Positions 40,817-48,722 of a stretch of DNA of 64,000 nt are shown here, piece by piece (position 1 is the stretch's first letter; each line of letters starts with the position of its first letter). The translations under genes were made by a program, and so were the position numbers. Location of the stretch: contig NZ_OX366335.1 in assembly GCF_947250635.1 (NCBI RefSeq), positions 186,001-250,000 on the forward strand, written 5' to 3'. The notes below the pieces were generated by a model. That model saw nothing but the letters and a program-made list of their open reading frames with translations, was not told the DNA's origin and did not search any database. The stretch is from Wolbachia endosymbiont (group B) of Parapoynx stratiotata (GTDB taxonomy: Bacteria > Pseudomonadota > Alphaproteobacteria > Rickettsiales > Anaplasmataceae).

Positions 40817-40877
40817 CTTATCAGTATACTTTCTTAAGTTAAGAAAGTAAATTTCTATATTATTCCTTGCAAGTACT

Positions 40878-41536
40878 TCATGTTGGGGCTAAACCACCCT
40901 CTAAAAGTTGCATAACATTAGGATCTGTCACTATAGTACTTTCGTTATAGAGGCCATATACCTCGTTACATGCCTTAAATAACAGATATGAAGACCCTCC
41001 AGAAGCTATTGTCGCTATTGAAGCCAATGCAAGAGATTGAGAAGCCGAAAATAGAAGATACAAAGATACACACATAGCGGTAGCACACACTATAGCTCCT
41101 ACTATATATAAGCATAGATGAAACTTCTTATTACATATAAAGCCACATTTTATATCTGCAATTTGCTTAACTTCTTTCCGCTCTGCAGGGTCCAAGAAAT
41201 AAAGGGGTGATACTGCCTTCTTCCCTTCATCCTTAATATAGCTTTTATCGAGGAGTGCTTCCTTAATATATTTCTTGTTATTCTTAAATTCCTTTTCTAA
41301 TCTTTAGCTTCTTTTGCTTTTTCAACCTCACTCCTGGTACTTTCTTCTAAATCCTTTATGATCTTCTGTAACGCAGATAATAGAAACCCTTTACTTGCTG
41401 CTATATGAAATGGGTTTCCATTTTCATCAATTCTATGCTTAGCTACACAAGCAACTCTTTTCTTGCAAGCTTCAATAAATTTATTTTCATCCTCTTTTGT
41501 TACAACTCCTCTTGCAATTTCAAATAAATTATCCAT
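40878..41536 (-). pseudogene. Frameshifted ankyrin-like/membrane protein gene
   Basis: Two open frames form one gene of about 218 codons. The 5' part (41536-41297) starts with ATG after GAGGTG and encodes an ankyrin-like motif (NPFHIAASKGFLLSALQKII), ending at TAG. The frame reached by one nucleotide more continues without a stop ('LEKEFKNNKKYIKEALLDK' and on) through two membrane helices (about YIVGAIVCATAMCVSLYLLF and a second) to 40878. The break lies in 'gctaaagattagaaaagg'. Restoring one base there gives the smooth helical KEAKELEKEF. The downstream part alone would have to use an internal TTG at 41195 with no ribosome site. Intact, it would resemble the short ankyrin-membrane proteins of Wolbachia. 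Confidence 0.75.
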
Positions 41537-41687
41537 ATATACACCTCACTGCATTCACTAATATTAAATTATACAATGCAGTTTGTTAAAAATAAATGTA
41601 AATTGATCTTTCAAATTTACTATAGTTCCACGTTGTTGCAAGTACAAATTTTAGTTATCATCGGTTACGTTATCACAATAGACAAAT

Positions 41688-43040
41688 ATGCCAGGTATAG
41701 TCACTAGATTCGCTCCATCACCAACAGGATTTTTACATATTGGAGGAGCTCGCACAGCTTTGTTTAATTGGCTCTATGCAAAGCGTCATGGTGGGGAGTT
41801 TTTACTAAGGATTGAGGATACCGACAGAAAACGTTCAACACAGGAAGCAATTGATGCAATAATAGATGGGTTAAAATGGCTTGGAATAAACTATGATGGA
41901 GAAATAATATACCAATCGAGAAGAATAGCTAGACATATTGAAGTTGCAAATCTTTTAGTTGAAAAGGGTAGGGCGTATCATTGTTACTGCCCCGAGAATG
42001 AAGTTGCGGAGAAGAAAATAAGAGCAAGGGAAGAAGGAAAAATATATAAGCATAAGTGTACTCATTCGACATCAAATGCAGAGCCTGTTGTTCGCTTCAA
42101 AGTGCCAGACTCAGAAGATATTGTTGTTGACGATAAAATATACGGCCAAGTTACAATAAGTAGCGACCAGCTTGATGACATAGTAATCTTGCGCTCTGAC
42201 AATACTCCAACATATATTTTTGCTGTAGTGGTTGATGACCATGATGCTGGAATAACCGATATTATACGTGGCTCTGATCATCTCACTAATACCTTCAAAC
42301 AATTACTGATATATCAGGCTCTTGATTTTGATGTCCCACGCTTTGCACATGTACCACTAATTCATGGAGAAGACGGGAATAAGTTATCTAAAAGGCATGG
42401 GGCTACAAGTGTTTGCGATTATGAAAAGATGGGAATATTGCCACAGGCAATGCGTAATTACTTGCTAAGACTTGGCTGGAGTCATGGCAACGATGAGATT
42501 ATTAGCGATGAGCAAGCAATAGAGTGGTTTAATTTAGAAAGCATCGGTCGTTCACCTGCACGGCTCGATTTCAAAAAACTGGAGCATTTGAATAACCACT
42601 ATATTAGTAATATGAGCAATGAAGATATTCTGACTCTAATGCTTAGAGAAAATACTCTAACTGACAAAAAAAAGGGCTATTTACTGCAGGGACTGACAGA
42701 GCTGAAAAAAAGAGCAAACTATCTGACCGAATTATTGGATTTAGCAAAATTTTATATTCAAGTTGATTTTAGTGAAGAAGCTCAGCAAATTGTCAAATCT
42801 AACCTCGATGTAATTAAGTTACTTGCATCATTTCTTTCGAGTGTAGGTAGTGAAGATTGGAATAAGAATTTTTTATCTTCTCAGATTAAGGAATTTTCAA
42901 AATTACATAATATAAAAATGAGCGATATATACCACTCATTACGCGCCCCAATAACTGGAATAATGGATGCGCCTGGAATCATCGATATCATGGTAATTCT
43001 TGGTAAAGATGAGTGTATAAAAAGATTGCGAGCAGTTTAA
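41688..43040 (+). CDS. gltX: Glutamyl-tRNA synthetase
   Basis: A class Ic synthetase of 450 residues. 'RFAPSPTGFLHIGGARTALFNW' holds the HIGH motif (quoted in two parts: RFAPSPTGFLHIGG and ARTALFNW). 'LLRIEDTDRKRS' follows, then 'KLSKRHG' with KLSKR at 232-236 (KMSKS). The C-terminal helical anticodon domain is normal. It charges tRNA-Glu. In bacteria lacking GlnRS such enzymes also charge tRNA-Gln for transamidation by GatCAB, which is usual in Rickettsiales, many of which carry two gltX copies; only one is visible here. It is divergent from the frameshifted gene. Cassette B begins 12 bp after its stop. Confidence 0.96.
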   Translation: MPGIVTRFAPSPTGFLHIGGARTALFNWLYAKRHGGEFLLRIEDTDRKRSTQEAIDAIIDGLKWLGINYDGEIIYQSRRIARHIEVANLLVEKGRAYHCYCPENEVAEKKIRAREEGKIYKHKCTHSTSNAEPVVRFKVPDSEDIVVDDKIYGQVTISSDQLDDIVILRSDNTPTYIFAVVVDDHDAGITDIIRGSDHLTNTFKQLLIYQALDFDVPRFAHVPLIHGEDGNKLSKRHGATSVCDYEKMGILPQAMRNYLLRLGWSHGNDEIISDEQAIEWFNLESIGRSPARLDFKKLEHLNNHYISNMSNEDILTLMLRENTLTDKKKGYLLQGLTELKKRANYLTELLDLAKFYIQVDFSEEAQQIVKSNLDVIKLLASFLSSVGSEDWNKNFLSSQIKEFSKLHNIKMSDIYHSLRAPITGIMDAPGIIDIMVILGKDECIKRLRAV

Positions 43041-43052
43041 ATAAAAAATTAC

Positions 43053-43275
43053 TTGACAGACTCTGGTGGCTTCATTATAGTGGAGAATGAAGATTTTTTA
43101 GGATCCAAAATCTATCTTCACCTGCAGGTTTTTTCACCAAATAATCAAATTTCAGCAAAAAATATATAAGTTTATTTTTGCTAGCTCTTTATTCATATAG
43201 GAGGGTTTATGTCTAGAATTCCTGATACTTGACTTTTATTTTTAAGTTAAAAAAACAATTGGCGCCTATGGTTTT
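43053..43275 (+). promoter_or_regulatory. Promoter-leader cassette B with micro-ORF, in the 43041-43898 spacer
   Basis: TTGACA (43053-43058), a 17-bp spacer and TATAGT (43076-43081) form a near-consensus promoter. Then come leader box aaatctatcttcacctgcag (43108-43127), AGGAGGG (43199-43205) and ATG at 43209 with 8 codons encoding MSRIPDT-stop (to 43232). The cassette ends in near-palindrome attggcgcctat (43258-43269). Cassette A at 23087-23330 has the same parts. The central bases of the terminal palindrome differ as a pair (GGTACC there, GGCGCC here). The distance from -10 to leader box is 26-27 nt in both. No long gene follows on the plus strand before pdxJ. Confidence 0.6.
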
Positions 43276-43410
43276 CACATTAAATCATTTTAAATTGTTA
43301 AAGTTAATACGGGCTTTTTTTGCCTTTTTTTATTGGTATTTTTTTCATATTTTATTATATCATTATACTGTGGTACCATATAGACTTCAGTTTCATGATA
43401 AGGGGAGCAG

Positions 43411-43490
43411 GCTCCGTCTCTCAGCTATGGCATTAAAAAATGACTATGCATAAGATCTAATGGTGTGTCTAATCTATAGATAATTTTTTG
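43411..43490 (+). repeat. Direct repeat block, copy 1
   Basis: A block starting gctccgtctctcagctatgg is repeated at 44640-44716 (copy 2) with a few differences and a 2-3 nt gap, about 1.2 kb apart. Both contain 'cagctatggcattaaa', 'tgcataagatctaat' and an AT-rich tail ending in 'taattttt'. Copy 2 lies directly in front of pdxJ. A frame open at 43229-43453 crosses this block but has no ribosome site and no protein-like composition. Confidence 0.7.
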
Positions 43491-43512
43491 TATTGCTAAG
43501 TTAATATTTTGC

Positions 43513-43853
43513 ATATCTGTTCAGCAAAGTGGCAAAAAAGACAACTAAATGAGTGTCATGAAAGTAGCTTACACGTAGCTGTAGGAATTTCATTTTTTAA
43601 GGTAAATTACACAGCAAATATTGTCATTCAAGTAGCTGACACTGTAATTCCAGCTTCTATAATGTCATGCCAGTGCTCGACACTGGCATCGAGCAAAATT
43701 TATCACAAACAAGACAACATTTTCAATTAAAAAATCAGTGTCTGGGTGCTAAGATGACACCTTCATAAGGGAGCCAGCATCAGCTACTTTCATGACATTC
43801 ATTTAGTTGTCTTTTCTCGTTTACCTTATTTTGCCACTCTGCTGAACAGATAT
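43513..43853. mobile_element. MITE-like element with long terminal inverted repeats
   Basis: The 341-bp segment starts atatctgttcagc (43513-43525) and ends gctgaacagatat (43841-43853). Inverted homology continues inward to agtagct at 43563-43569 and agctact at 43782-43788, giving arms of about 57 and 72 bp; the right arm has a short extra stretch. The interior carries copies of the palindromic core (about 43624-43690, 'caagtagctgacactg', 'gccagtgctcgacactggc'). There is no transposase or other coding capacity. The element at 10507-10739 has related ends. Non-autonomous mobile element is the best description; the parent transposase is unknown. Confidence 0.7.
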
Positions 43854-43898
43854 TAAAATAGCAAGCCTCAAGGTCAGAAGCCTGCTATTACTTACTGG

Positions 43899-44354
43899 TT
43901 ACTTTACATCAATTTTCTTGATGTGTTTCTCTGACTTAGGTATGGTTACATGCAATACCCCATCTAAAAAGTTGGCAGATACCTTATCTTGCTCTACATT
44001 TGTTGGAAGTTGAATAGATCTATAGAAAGAACCATAGTACCTTTCTTTATGGTAAAACTGCTTATCTTTTGATTCATTATTACATGTTTTTTCACCCTTC
44101 ACTATTAAGTTATCGCCAGATATACTAATGTCTATGCTTTCTTTAGGAATACCTGGTAACTCTAATGATAGGCAATAGCTTTCCTTTGTTTCATAAAAAT
44201 CACAAACTGGTAGTAGACTACTGCCTCTTTTGGAAAGCTCTGGGTTCCATCCTGTAAAAAAGCTATCAAATATGTCATCAACGGCTCTTTGTAACCCTCT
44301 TACACTAAAATTATCACGATTATTGTTTTTATTTAAATGAACTATATTACTCAT
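43899..44354 (-). CDS. Small heat shock protein, Hsp20/alpha-crystallin family
   Basis: The 151-residue protein has an alpha-crystallin domain from about residue 48 to 140 ('PVCDFYETKESYCLSLELPG', 'ISGDNLIVKGEK', 'FYRSIQLPTNVEQDKVSANF' and 'GVLHVTIPK' with the GVLxVxxPK-type end strand), then a short tail ending KKIDVK. Such ATP-independent chaperones bind unfolding proteins and pass them to DnaK/ClpB. The ATG is preceded by a strong AAAGGAGG. It is flanked by the MITE downstream and the repeat block upstream. The 44355-44725 spacer otherwise contains no gene; a 62-codon frame there (44351-44539) is not credible. Confidence 0.94.
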   Translation of the reverse strand: MSNIVHLNKNNNRDNFSVRGLQRAVDDIFDSFFTGWNPELSKRGSSLLPVCDFYETKESYCLSLELPGIPKESIDISISGDNLIVKGEKTCNNESKDKQFYHKERYYGSFYRSIQLPTNVEQDKVSANFLDGVLHVTIPKSEKHIKKIDVK

Positions 44355-44639
44355 GTTGTACCTCCTTTTACTAATACATGCATTACATAATCACTCCACT
44401 TATTAATTTCAATCCTAAATCTAAAATTTTTTAGATGCGAAAAATTTTCCCCGTTTACTATAACTTGATTATGAGAAAAAATCTTATTTGGATTACCACG
44501 AGTAGTTCTATAAACTAGATTAACTGTAAAAAAGGGCAAGTGTATGCAAATTTATTACTTCTCTTTCCACTTCCACAATCAAACAATTTTGAATGTTTCT
44601 TATTTGACTTGCCAACAATGAGAATTGGTATAACTGCTA

Positions 44640-44716
44640 GCTCCGTCTTTCAGCTATGGCATTAAACAATGACATGCATAAGATCTAATAATATGTATAA
44701 TTTAAAATAATTTTTG
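44640..44716 (+). repeat. Direct repeat block, copy 2 (pdxJ leader)
   Basis: Second copy of the block at 43411-43490, ending at the GAGGT ribosome site of pdxJ. It therefore includes the 5' leader of pdxJ, which suggests copy 1 is a duplicated leader fragment. A TTGACT (44604-44609) and TATAAC (44629-44634) pair with a long 19-bp gap lies just upstream and may be the pdxJ promoter. Confidence 0.65.
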
Positions 44717-44725
44717 AGGTAAATT

Positions 44726-45433
44726 GTGAAATTGGGCGTTAATATTGATCACGTTGCAACCCTTCGCAACGCACGTGGAGCTTCTTATCCAGATCCATTA
44801 AAAGCAGCAAAAATAGCTATTGATGCTGGAGCAGATTTTATCACCGTACACTTACGAGAAGACAGAAGGCATATCAGAGATGAGGATGTATTCAATCTAA
44901 AACAAAACATTAGCACTGAGTTAAATCTTGAAATCGCAGCTACGGAAGAAATGCTCAAAATAGCAAAAGAAGTAAAACCCTATTCGATTTGTATAGTACC
45001 AGAAAAAAGAGAAGAATTAACAACCGAAGGTGGCCTGAATATCGTGAATATGCACAGTAAACTTTCTGGTATAATAGAGGAAATGCATAGCTTTGACATA
45101 AAAGTCTCACTATTTATCGATCCAAATATTAATCAACTAAAATATCTTGAGAAGCTAGAAAGAAAGCCTGACATAATAGAAATTCACACAGGGGATTACT
45201 GTGATAATCCATCAGAAGAAAAATTAAAACTTATTACTAACTCTGCAGAATACATTAATAAGCTAGGAATAGAATGCCACGGAGGGCATGGCATAAATTA
45301 TAAACATGCTAAAAGAATAAAAGAGATACCTCACATCTCAGCTCTTAATATAGGCCATTCTTTAATCAGCGAGGCTATATTTCATGGCTTACATAGTGTA
45401 ACTAAAAAGATGAAAATGACAATATCTAAGTAG
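44726..45433 (+). CDS. pdxJ: Pyridoxine 5'-phosphate synthase
   Basis: The 235-residue TIM-barrel protein opens '[17 protein letters not shown]' with '[12 protein letters not shown]', 'SLFIDPN', 'EIHTGDYC' and '[13 protein letters not shown]', all PdxJ signatures. It condenses 1-deoxyxylulose 5-phosphate with 3-amino-1-hydroxyacetone phosphate in the last step to pyridoxine phosphate. The start is GTG at 44726, with GAGGT 5 nt upstream. Length normal. It converges with the HU gene, leaving a single base between stops. Vitamin B6 synthesis is retained in Wolbachia only in part, so the rest of the pathway would be elsewhere. Confidence 0.95.
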   Translation: MKLGVNIDHVATLRNARGASYPDPLKAAKIAIDAGADFITVHLREDRRHIRDEDVFNLKQNISTELNLEIAATEEMLKIAKEVKPYSICIVPEKREELTTEGGLNIVNMHSKLSGIIEEMHSFDIKVSLFIDPNINQLKYLEKLERKPDIIEIHTGDYCDNPSEEKLKLITNSAEYINKLGIECHGGHGINYKHAKRIKEIPHISALNIGHSLISEAIFHGLHSVTKKMKMTISK

Positions 45434-45434
45434 C

Positions 45435-45737
45435 TTATACTTTCTCTTTGGTATTTAAAGTACTTGAAAGAGCTTGACTTGCTTTAAACCTTACTCTTTT
45501 CTTTTCAGGAACGGTCATAATCTCACCATTTTGAGGATTACGGCATTGTCTTTCCTTACTTATAGCAGTAGAGAATGTCCCTATTCCATGCAAACGTATT
45601 TCACCTTTACGATTTAGATCGTTCTTGATTGTTTCCATAAAAATATCATGAAGCTTACTCAAACTAGCTTTTGTTATATCTATACCTTGACTAGAGCACT
45701 CTTGACTCAGTTGGTTTACTATATCTTCTTTACTCAT
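45435..45737 (-). CDS. HU/IHF-family DNA-binding protein
   Basis: The 100-residue protein has the HU fold: two N-terminal helices ('MSKEDIVNQLSQECSSQGI', 'KASLSKLHDIFMETIKNDLN' in part) and the beta-arm with 'GEIRLHGIGTFS'. 'RQCRNPQNGEIMTVPEKKRVRFKAS' carries the RNPxTG-like arm tip (RNPQNGE) with the intercalating proline. It bends and packages DNA as a dimer. Whether HU or IHF cannot be settled from sequence alone; N-terminal divergence means it may not be the main HU. A clean promoter (45770-45797) lies 32 bp upstream. Confidence 0.9.
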   Translation of the reverse strand: MSKEDIVNQLSQECSSQGIDITKASLSKLHDIFMETIKNDLNRKGEIRLHGIGTFSTAISKERQCRNPQNGEIMTVPEKKRVRFKASQALSSTLNTKEKV

Positions 45738-45769
45738 AAATTACCTTAATATTGAAAAATTACATAAAC

Positions 45770-45797
45770 AGCATATTATGCTAATGCCAATAGTCAA
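45770..45797 (-). promoter_or_regulatory. Candidate promoter of the HU-family gene
   Basis: On the minus strand TTGACT (45797-45792), a 16-bp spacer and TATGCT (45775-45770). The start codon is 33 bp past the -10 box, so a short leader is expected. The -10 box lies in a short palindrome (agcatattatgct). Confidence 0.5.
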
Positions 45798-45882
45798 CTA
45801 AATTCGTCATAAAAAGAGAAAATGTCATAAAACCTTGTAAGAACTTGTATAATATTTACAAAAAAATACCATTATGAAACAA

Positions 45883-46320
45883 TTATCTCTTAGAAAACTG
45901 ACATTTTTTCCGAGCTTTATGTTGACCATATTTCTTACGCTCAACAACACGTGAATCTCTAGTTAGGAATCCACTCTTACGTAATATAGAGTGTAGATCT
46001 TGACTTATACTACTTAAAGCTCTGCTTATTCCATGAGCTAAGGCACCTGCTTGGCCAGATAGTCCTCCACCTTTTACAGTTGCAAACACATCATACCTAT
46101 CTAACATAGAAGTTACTATGAATGGCGCTTTAATCATTTGACACACTGATTCTCTTTTAAAATAAGAAATTAAATCATCTTTTTTATTAACACTAAATTT
46201 TCCACTTCCTGGCTTTATCCATACTCTTGCTACAGATTCTTTCCTTCGACCTGTAGCATATGAACGACCAAGTGAGTCAATCATTGCCTTTTTTGGCTGA
46301 TCATTATTATTTATTTTCAC
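45883..46320 (-). CDS. rpsI: 30S ribosomal protein S9
   Basis: The 145-residue protein includes '[25 protein letters not shown]' (start of uS9, quoted in part: [14 protein letters not shown]), '[21 protein letters not shown]' and the C-terminal '[19 protein letters not shown]', whose terminal Lys-Arg reaches toward the P-site tRNA. It is slightly longer than the usual 130 because of a 15-residue N-terminal extension. It follows rplM by 11 bp, the standard pair. Confidence 0.97.
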   Translation of the reverse strand: MKINNNDQPKKAMIDSLGRSYATGRRKESVARVWIKPGSGKFSVNKKDDLISYFKRESVCQMIKAPFIVTSMLDRYDVFATVKGGGLSGQAGALAHGISRALSSISQDLHSILRKSGFLTRDSRVVERKKYGQHKARKKCQFSKR

Positions 46321-46331
46321 TTTTTACTCCA

Positions 46332-46790
46332 TTATTTCTTATTTTTACGATTTAAAGAGGCAAAATCTATTTTTTCAGGTTGCTGTCCTTGATGCTTATG
46401 TTCTGAACCAGAATAAACATACAAATTTTCAAACCGTCTACGTGCCATAGGACCATCATCAAGCATTCTTTTTACTGCCATTTTTATCACACGCTCAGGG
46501 AATTTGCCATTTAAAATATTATCTGGAGTAGTTTTCTTTAAACCACCAGAATAACCTGTATGCCTATAGTAGATTTTATCTTTAAGTTTCTTTCCGGTAA
46601 AATGTACCTTTTCTGCATTAACAATAATTACATTATCTCCACAATCCATATGAGGTGTGTATTCAGGCTTATGCTTTCCACGCAATAGCGCTGCTACAAA
46701 CGCTGCAAGCCTTCCTACTACTAATCCTTCTGCATCTATAACAAGCCATTTTTTATCGACTTGTTTCTCTTTTAAGAAAAAAGTTTTCAT
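46332..46790 (-). CDS. rplM: 50S ribosomal protein L13
   Basis: The 152-residue protein has '[21 protein letters not shown]' (in part), '[25 protein letters not shown]' (in part) and '[11 protein letters not shown]', followed by '[13 protein letters not shown]', the characteristic uL13 order. First gene of the rplM-rpsI operon. It is divergent from the TolC-family gene. Confidence 0.97.
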   Translation of the reverse strand: MKTFFLKEKQVDKKWLVIDAEGLVVGRLAAFVAALLRGKHKPEYTPHMDCGDNVIIVNAEKVHFTGKKLKDKIYYRHTGYSGGLKKTTPDNILNGKFPERVIKMAVKRMLDDGPMARRRFENLYVYSGSEHKHQGQQPEKIDFASLNRKNKK

Positions 46791-46921
46791 ATATCAATAC
46801 ATAACAGTAGATTATGATACACTGAGTTGCTTGATAGTGTCAACAACATTAGTTACAACATTAGTTATTGATTATTAAAGTAATTTATGCTAATAACTTA
46901 AACAACATGCTAGAAAGCAAA

Positions 46922-48157
46922 ATGTTTCGATTGATTATTATACTTATAATTGCTTTTGGTACTATAGGTTGCTATGCAATCGATTTGGAAGAAGCCATAA
47001 GCAAAGCTATCAAAAACAGCTCAAAAATAAAGTCTCAGTTTTACCAATATAAGAGTGCTGAAAAACAGCTGAAATCTTCTGGATTAGCTGGATTTTTACC
47101 TGACATTAATTTACAATATAATTTCGATAATAATTTTAATATTATTAACGATCGACAAAACTCTGGAAAGCGTCTAACATTAAGCCAAAGAATAATAGAC
47201 GGTGGGGGCACTTTTGCTACATTTAGCCGATCAAGTCATCTTCTTAAAGCAGCAAAAATTAGATTTCAGCAGTCAAAGCAAGAAGTTGCACTCAGCGCTG
47301 TGAAAGCATATGTTAATGTTTTACAAAAGGCAGAAATATTAAAACTGAGAGAACATAAAGAGCGTGTTTCTTTAGAGCATTTGTCAGCTATGAAAAAACG
47401 CTTTTCCCTTGGAGAAGTTACTAATGCTGAAGTTTTGCTAGCAAAAGCAAAATTTTCGTCTTCTATATCCGAAAGAGTTGATGCTGAAGGTAAATTAAAA
47501 TTGGCAAATATTGCTTATTATCATTTGATTGGCGAAGATGCTGATGAACTTTCTGAAGCTAATGATAAATTACCTTCTGTTCCAGAGCTAAATGAATGTT
47601 TACAATTAGCAAAAACTAATAACTTGTCCCTAAAAGCAGCAGTTTATCAAAAAAGAGCAGCCGGAATGGAAGTGATCGCTGAAACTTCCAAGTGGCTTCC
47701 TTCTTTGAATCTAAGCGCAAGTAAAAATTTTGGAAAGGACAATATAAAATTGGACACGTTACTAGAAAATGTGAATGTTGTCTTTACTCTTGATATTCCG
47801 ATCTTTAAAAGAGGAGTTAATGTTTTTGGTGTTAGTAGAGCTAAAATGGATGCAAAACAATACACTTACGATTATTACGAAGCAGTAAAAAATATAGAAG
47901 AAGCAGTTGTAAATGCTTGGAATAACGTGCTGACAGCAAAAGCTATTATTAAAGCAAGTCAAGAAGCAGAAAAAGCAGCAGCTTTAGCATTGGAAGGAGT
48001 TGAGCAAGAAGTAAACTTAAATTTAAAGAGCACATCTGATCTTTTGGATACTGAAGATGAATTATTTAAAGCACGTTCCGATCTAATTCAGGCAAAAAGC
48101 AATTATGTAATTAGTGTTTACAACTTGCTTTTTATGATAAATAGTATAAACCTTTAA
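46922..48157 (+). CDS. TolC-family outer membrane efflux protein
   Basis: After a signal peptide (FRLIIILIIAFGTIGCYA) the mature protein starts 'IDLEEAISKAIKNSSKIKSQ'. It carries the duplicated TolC layout: helix-strand-strand-helix twice, with 'LSQRIIDGG', 'YVNVLQKAEILKLREHKE', and in the second half 'LDIPIFKRGVNVFGV' and 'NLNLKSTSDLLDTEDELF'. The ATG at 46922 gives the clean signal peptide; 46907 is an alternative. It would form a trimeric outer-membrane channel for type I secretion or efflux. The PopZ-like gene follows 10 bp on. Confidence 0.9.
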   Translation: MFRLIIILIIAFGTIGCYAIDLEEAISKAIKNSSKIKSQFYQYKSAEKQLKSSGLAGFLPDINLQYNFDNNFNIINDRQNSGKRLTLSQRIIDGGGTFATFSRSSHLLKAAKIRFQQSKQEVALSAVKAYVNVLQKAEILKLREHKERVSLEHLSAMKKRFSLGEVTNAEVLLAKAKFSSSISERVDAEGKLKLANIAYYHLIGEDADELSEANDKLPSVPELNECLQLAKTNNLSLKAAVYQKRAAGMEVIAETSKWLPSLNLSASKNFGKDNIKLDTLLENVNVVFTLDIPIFKRGVNVFGVSRAKMDAKQYTYDYYEAVKNIEEAVVNAWNNVLTAKAIIKASQEAEKAAALALEGVEQEVNLNLKSTSDLLDTEDELFKARSDLIQAKSNYVISVYNLLFMINSINL

Positions 48158-48167
48158 ATTTAATGGT

Positions 48168-48713
48168 ATGAGCGATAATCAATCTGTAAAAGATATACTA
48201 GAAGATATAAAAAAAGCTATATCGGGTAAAAATCCAAGTGGCGATAGAGCAGAAATAATAGATGAAGATGATGACGTATTATGCCTTGAAGAGGAATACC
48301 TAGAAGAAATTGAAAAAGATGTTGATGATAAAAAGGAAAATAGTGAAGAAGAGAACGATTGCCAAAGTGAGAAAATAGCTTTTAACAATAATCAATCTAA
48401 CAGCCATAGTTACAACTCAGAAGAGAAAAATTTGTATGATAATATCCAAATGAGTAATAACAAAGTGAGCTATCGAGAACAAAGTAACGAGCATTTAGTT
48501 TTAAAAGAAAATATGGAGGAAATTAAAACATTGCTTGAAAAGATGCAAAGCGAACTACGGCATAAACAACAAAAAAGAGCGGATCTTACTGTTGAAGAAT
48601 TAGTTGTATCTCTTTTAAAACCTCAGCTTTCAGAGTGGCTGAATAAGTATCTACATGAATTGGTAAAAGAAGTAGTTGAAAAAGAGCTCAAAGATATAAT
48701 CAATAATAAGTAG
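48168..48713 (+). CDS. PopZ-like (DUF2497) polar organising protein
   Basis: The protein has 181 residues. The short N-terminal helix 'SVKDILEDIKKAISGK' and the C-terminal helices 'LTVEELVVSLLKPQLSEWLNKYLHELVKEVVEKELKDII' (quoted as parts: LTVEELVVSLLKPQLSEWL and LHELVKEVVEKELKDII) are the two conserved ends of alphaproteobacterial PopZ/DUF2497. Between them lies an acidic, Asn/Glu-rich disordered linker. In Caulobacter PopZ condenses at the cell pole and holds ParB/origin and signalling proteins. A role in Wolbachia polarity is inference. It follows a TolC-family gene in the same unit. Confidence 0.85.
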   Translation: MSDNQSVKDILEDIKKAISGKNPSGDRAEIIDEDDDVLCLEEEYLEEIEKDVDDKKENSEEENDCQSEKIAFNNNQSNSHSYNSEEKNLYDNIQMSNNKVSYREQSNEHLVLKENMEEIKTLLEKMQSELRHKQQKRADLTVEELVVSLLKPQLSEWLNKYLHELVKEVVEKELKDIINNK

Positions 48714-48722
48714 GTTATTAGT

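Noticed and set aside
41290-41310. Programmed ribosomal frameshift in the ankyrin-like gene
   Set aside because: No slippery heptamer followed by a clear pseudoknot or internal Shine-Dalgarno was seen; simple decay is more likely.
43229-43453. 74-codon plus-strand frame starting at TTG after the micro-ORF
   Set aside because: It starts inside the micro-ORF's end without a ribosome site, runs through AT-rich sequence and the repeat block, and is not conserved in cassette A.
43513-43853. Insertion sequence
   Set aside because: No transposase frame; only terminal inverted repeats, so reported as MITE-like.
44351-44539. 62-codon minus-strand frame upstream of hsp20
   Set aside because: It overlaps the hsp20 ribosome site and start and has no ribosome site; more likely leader DNA.
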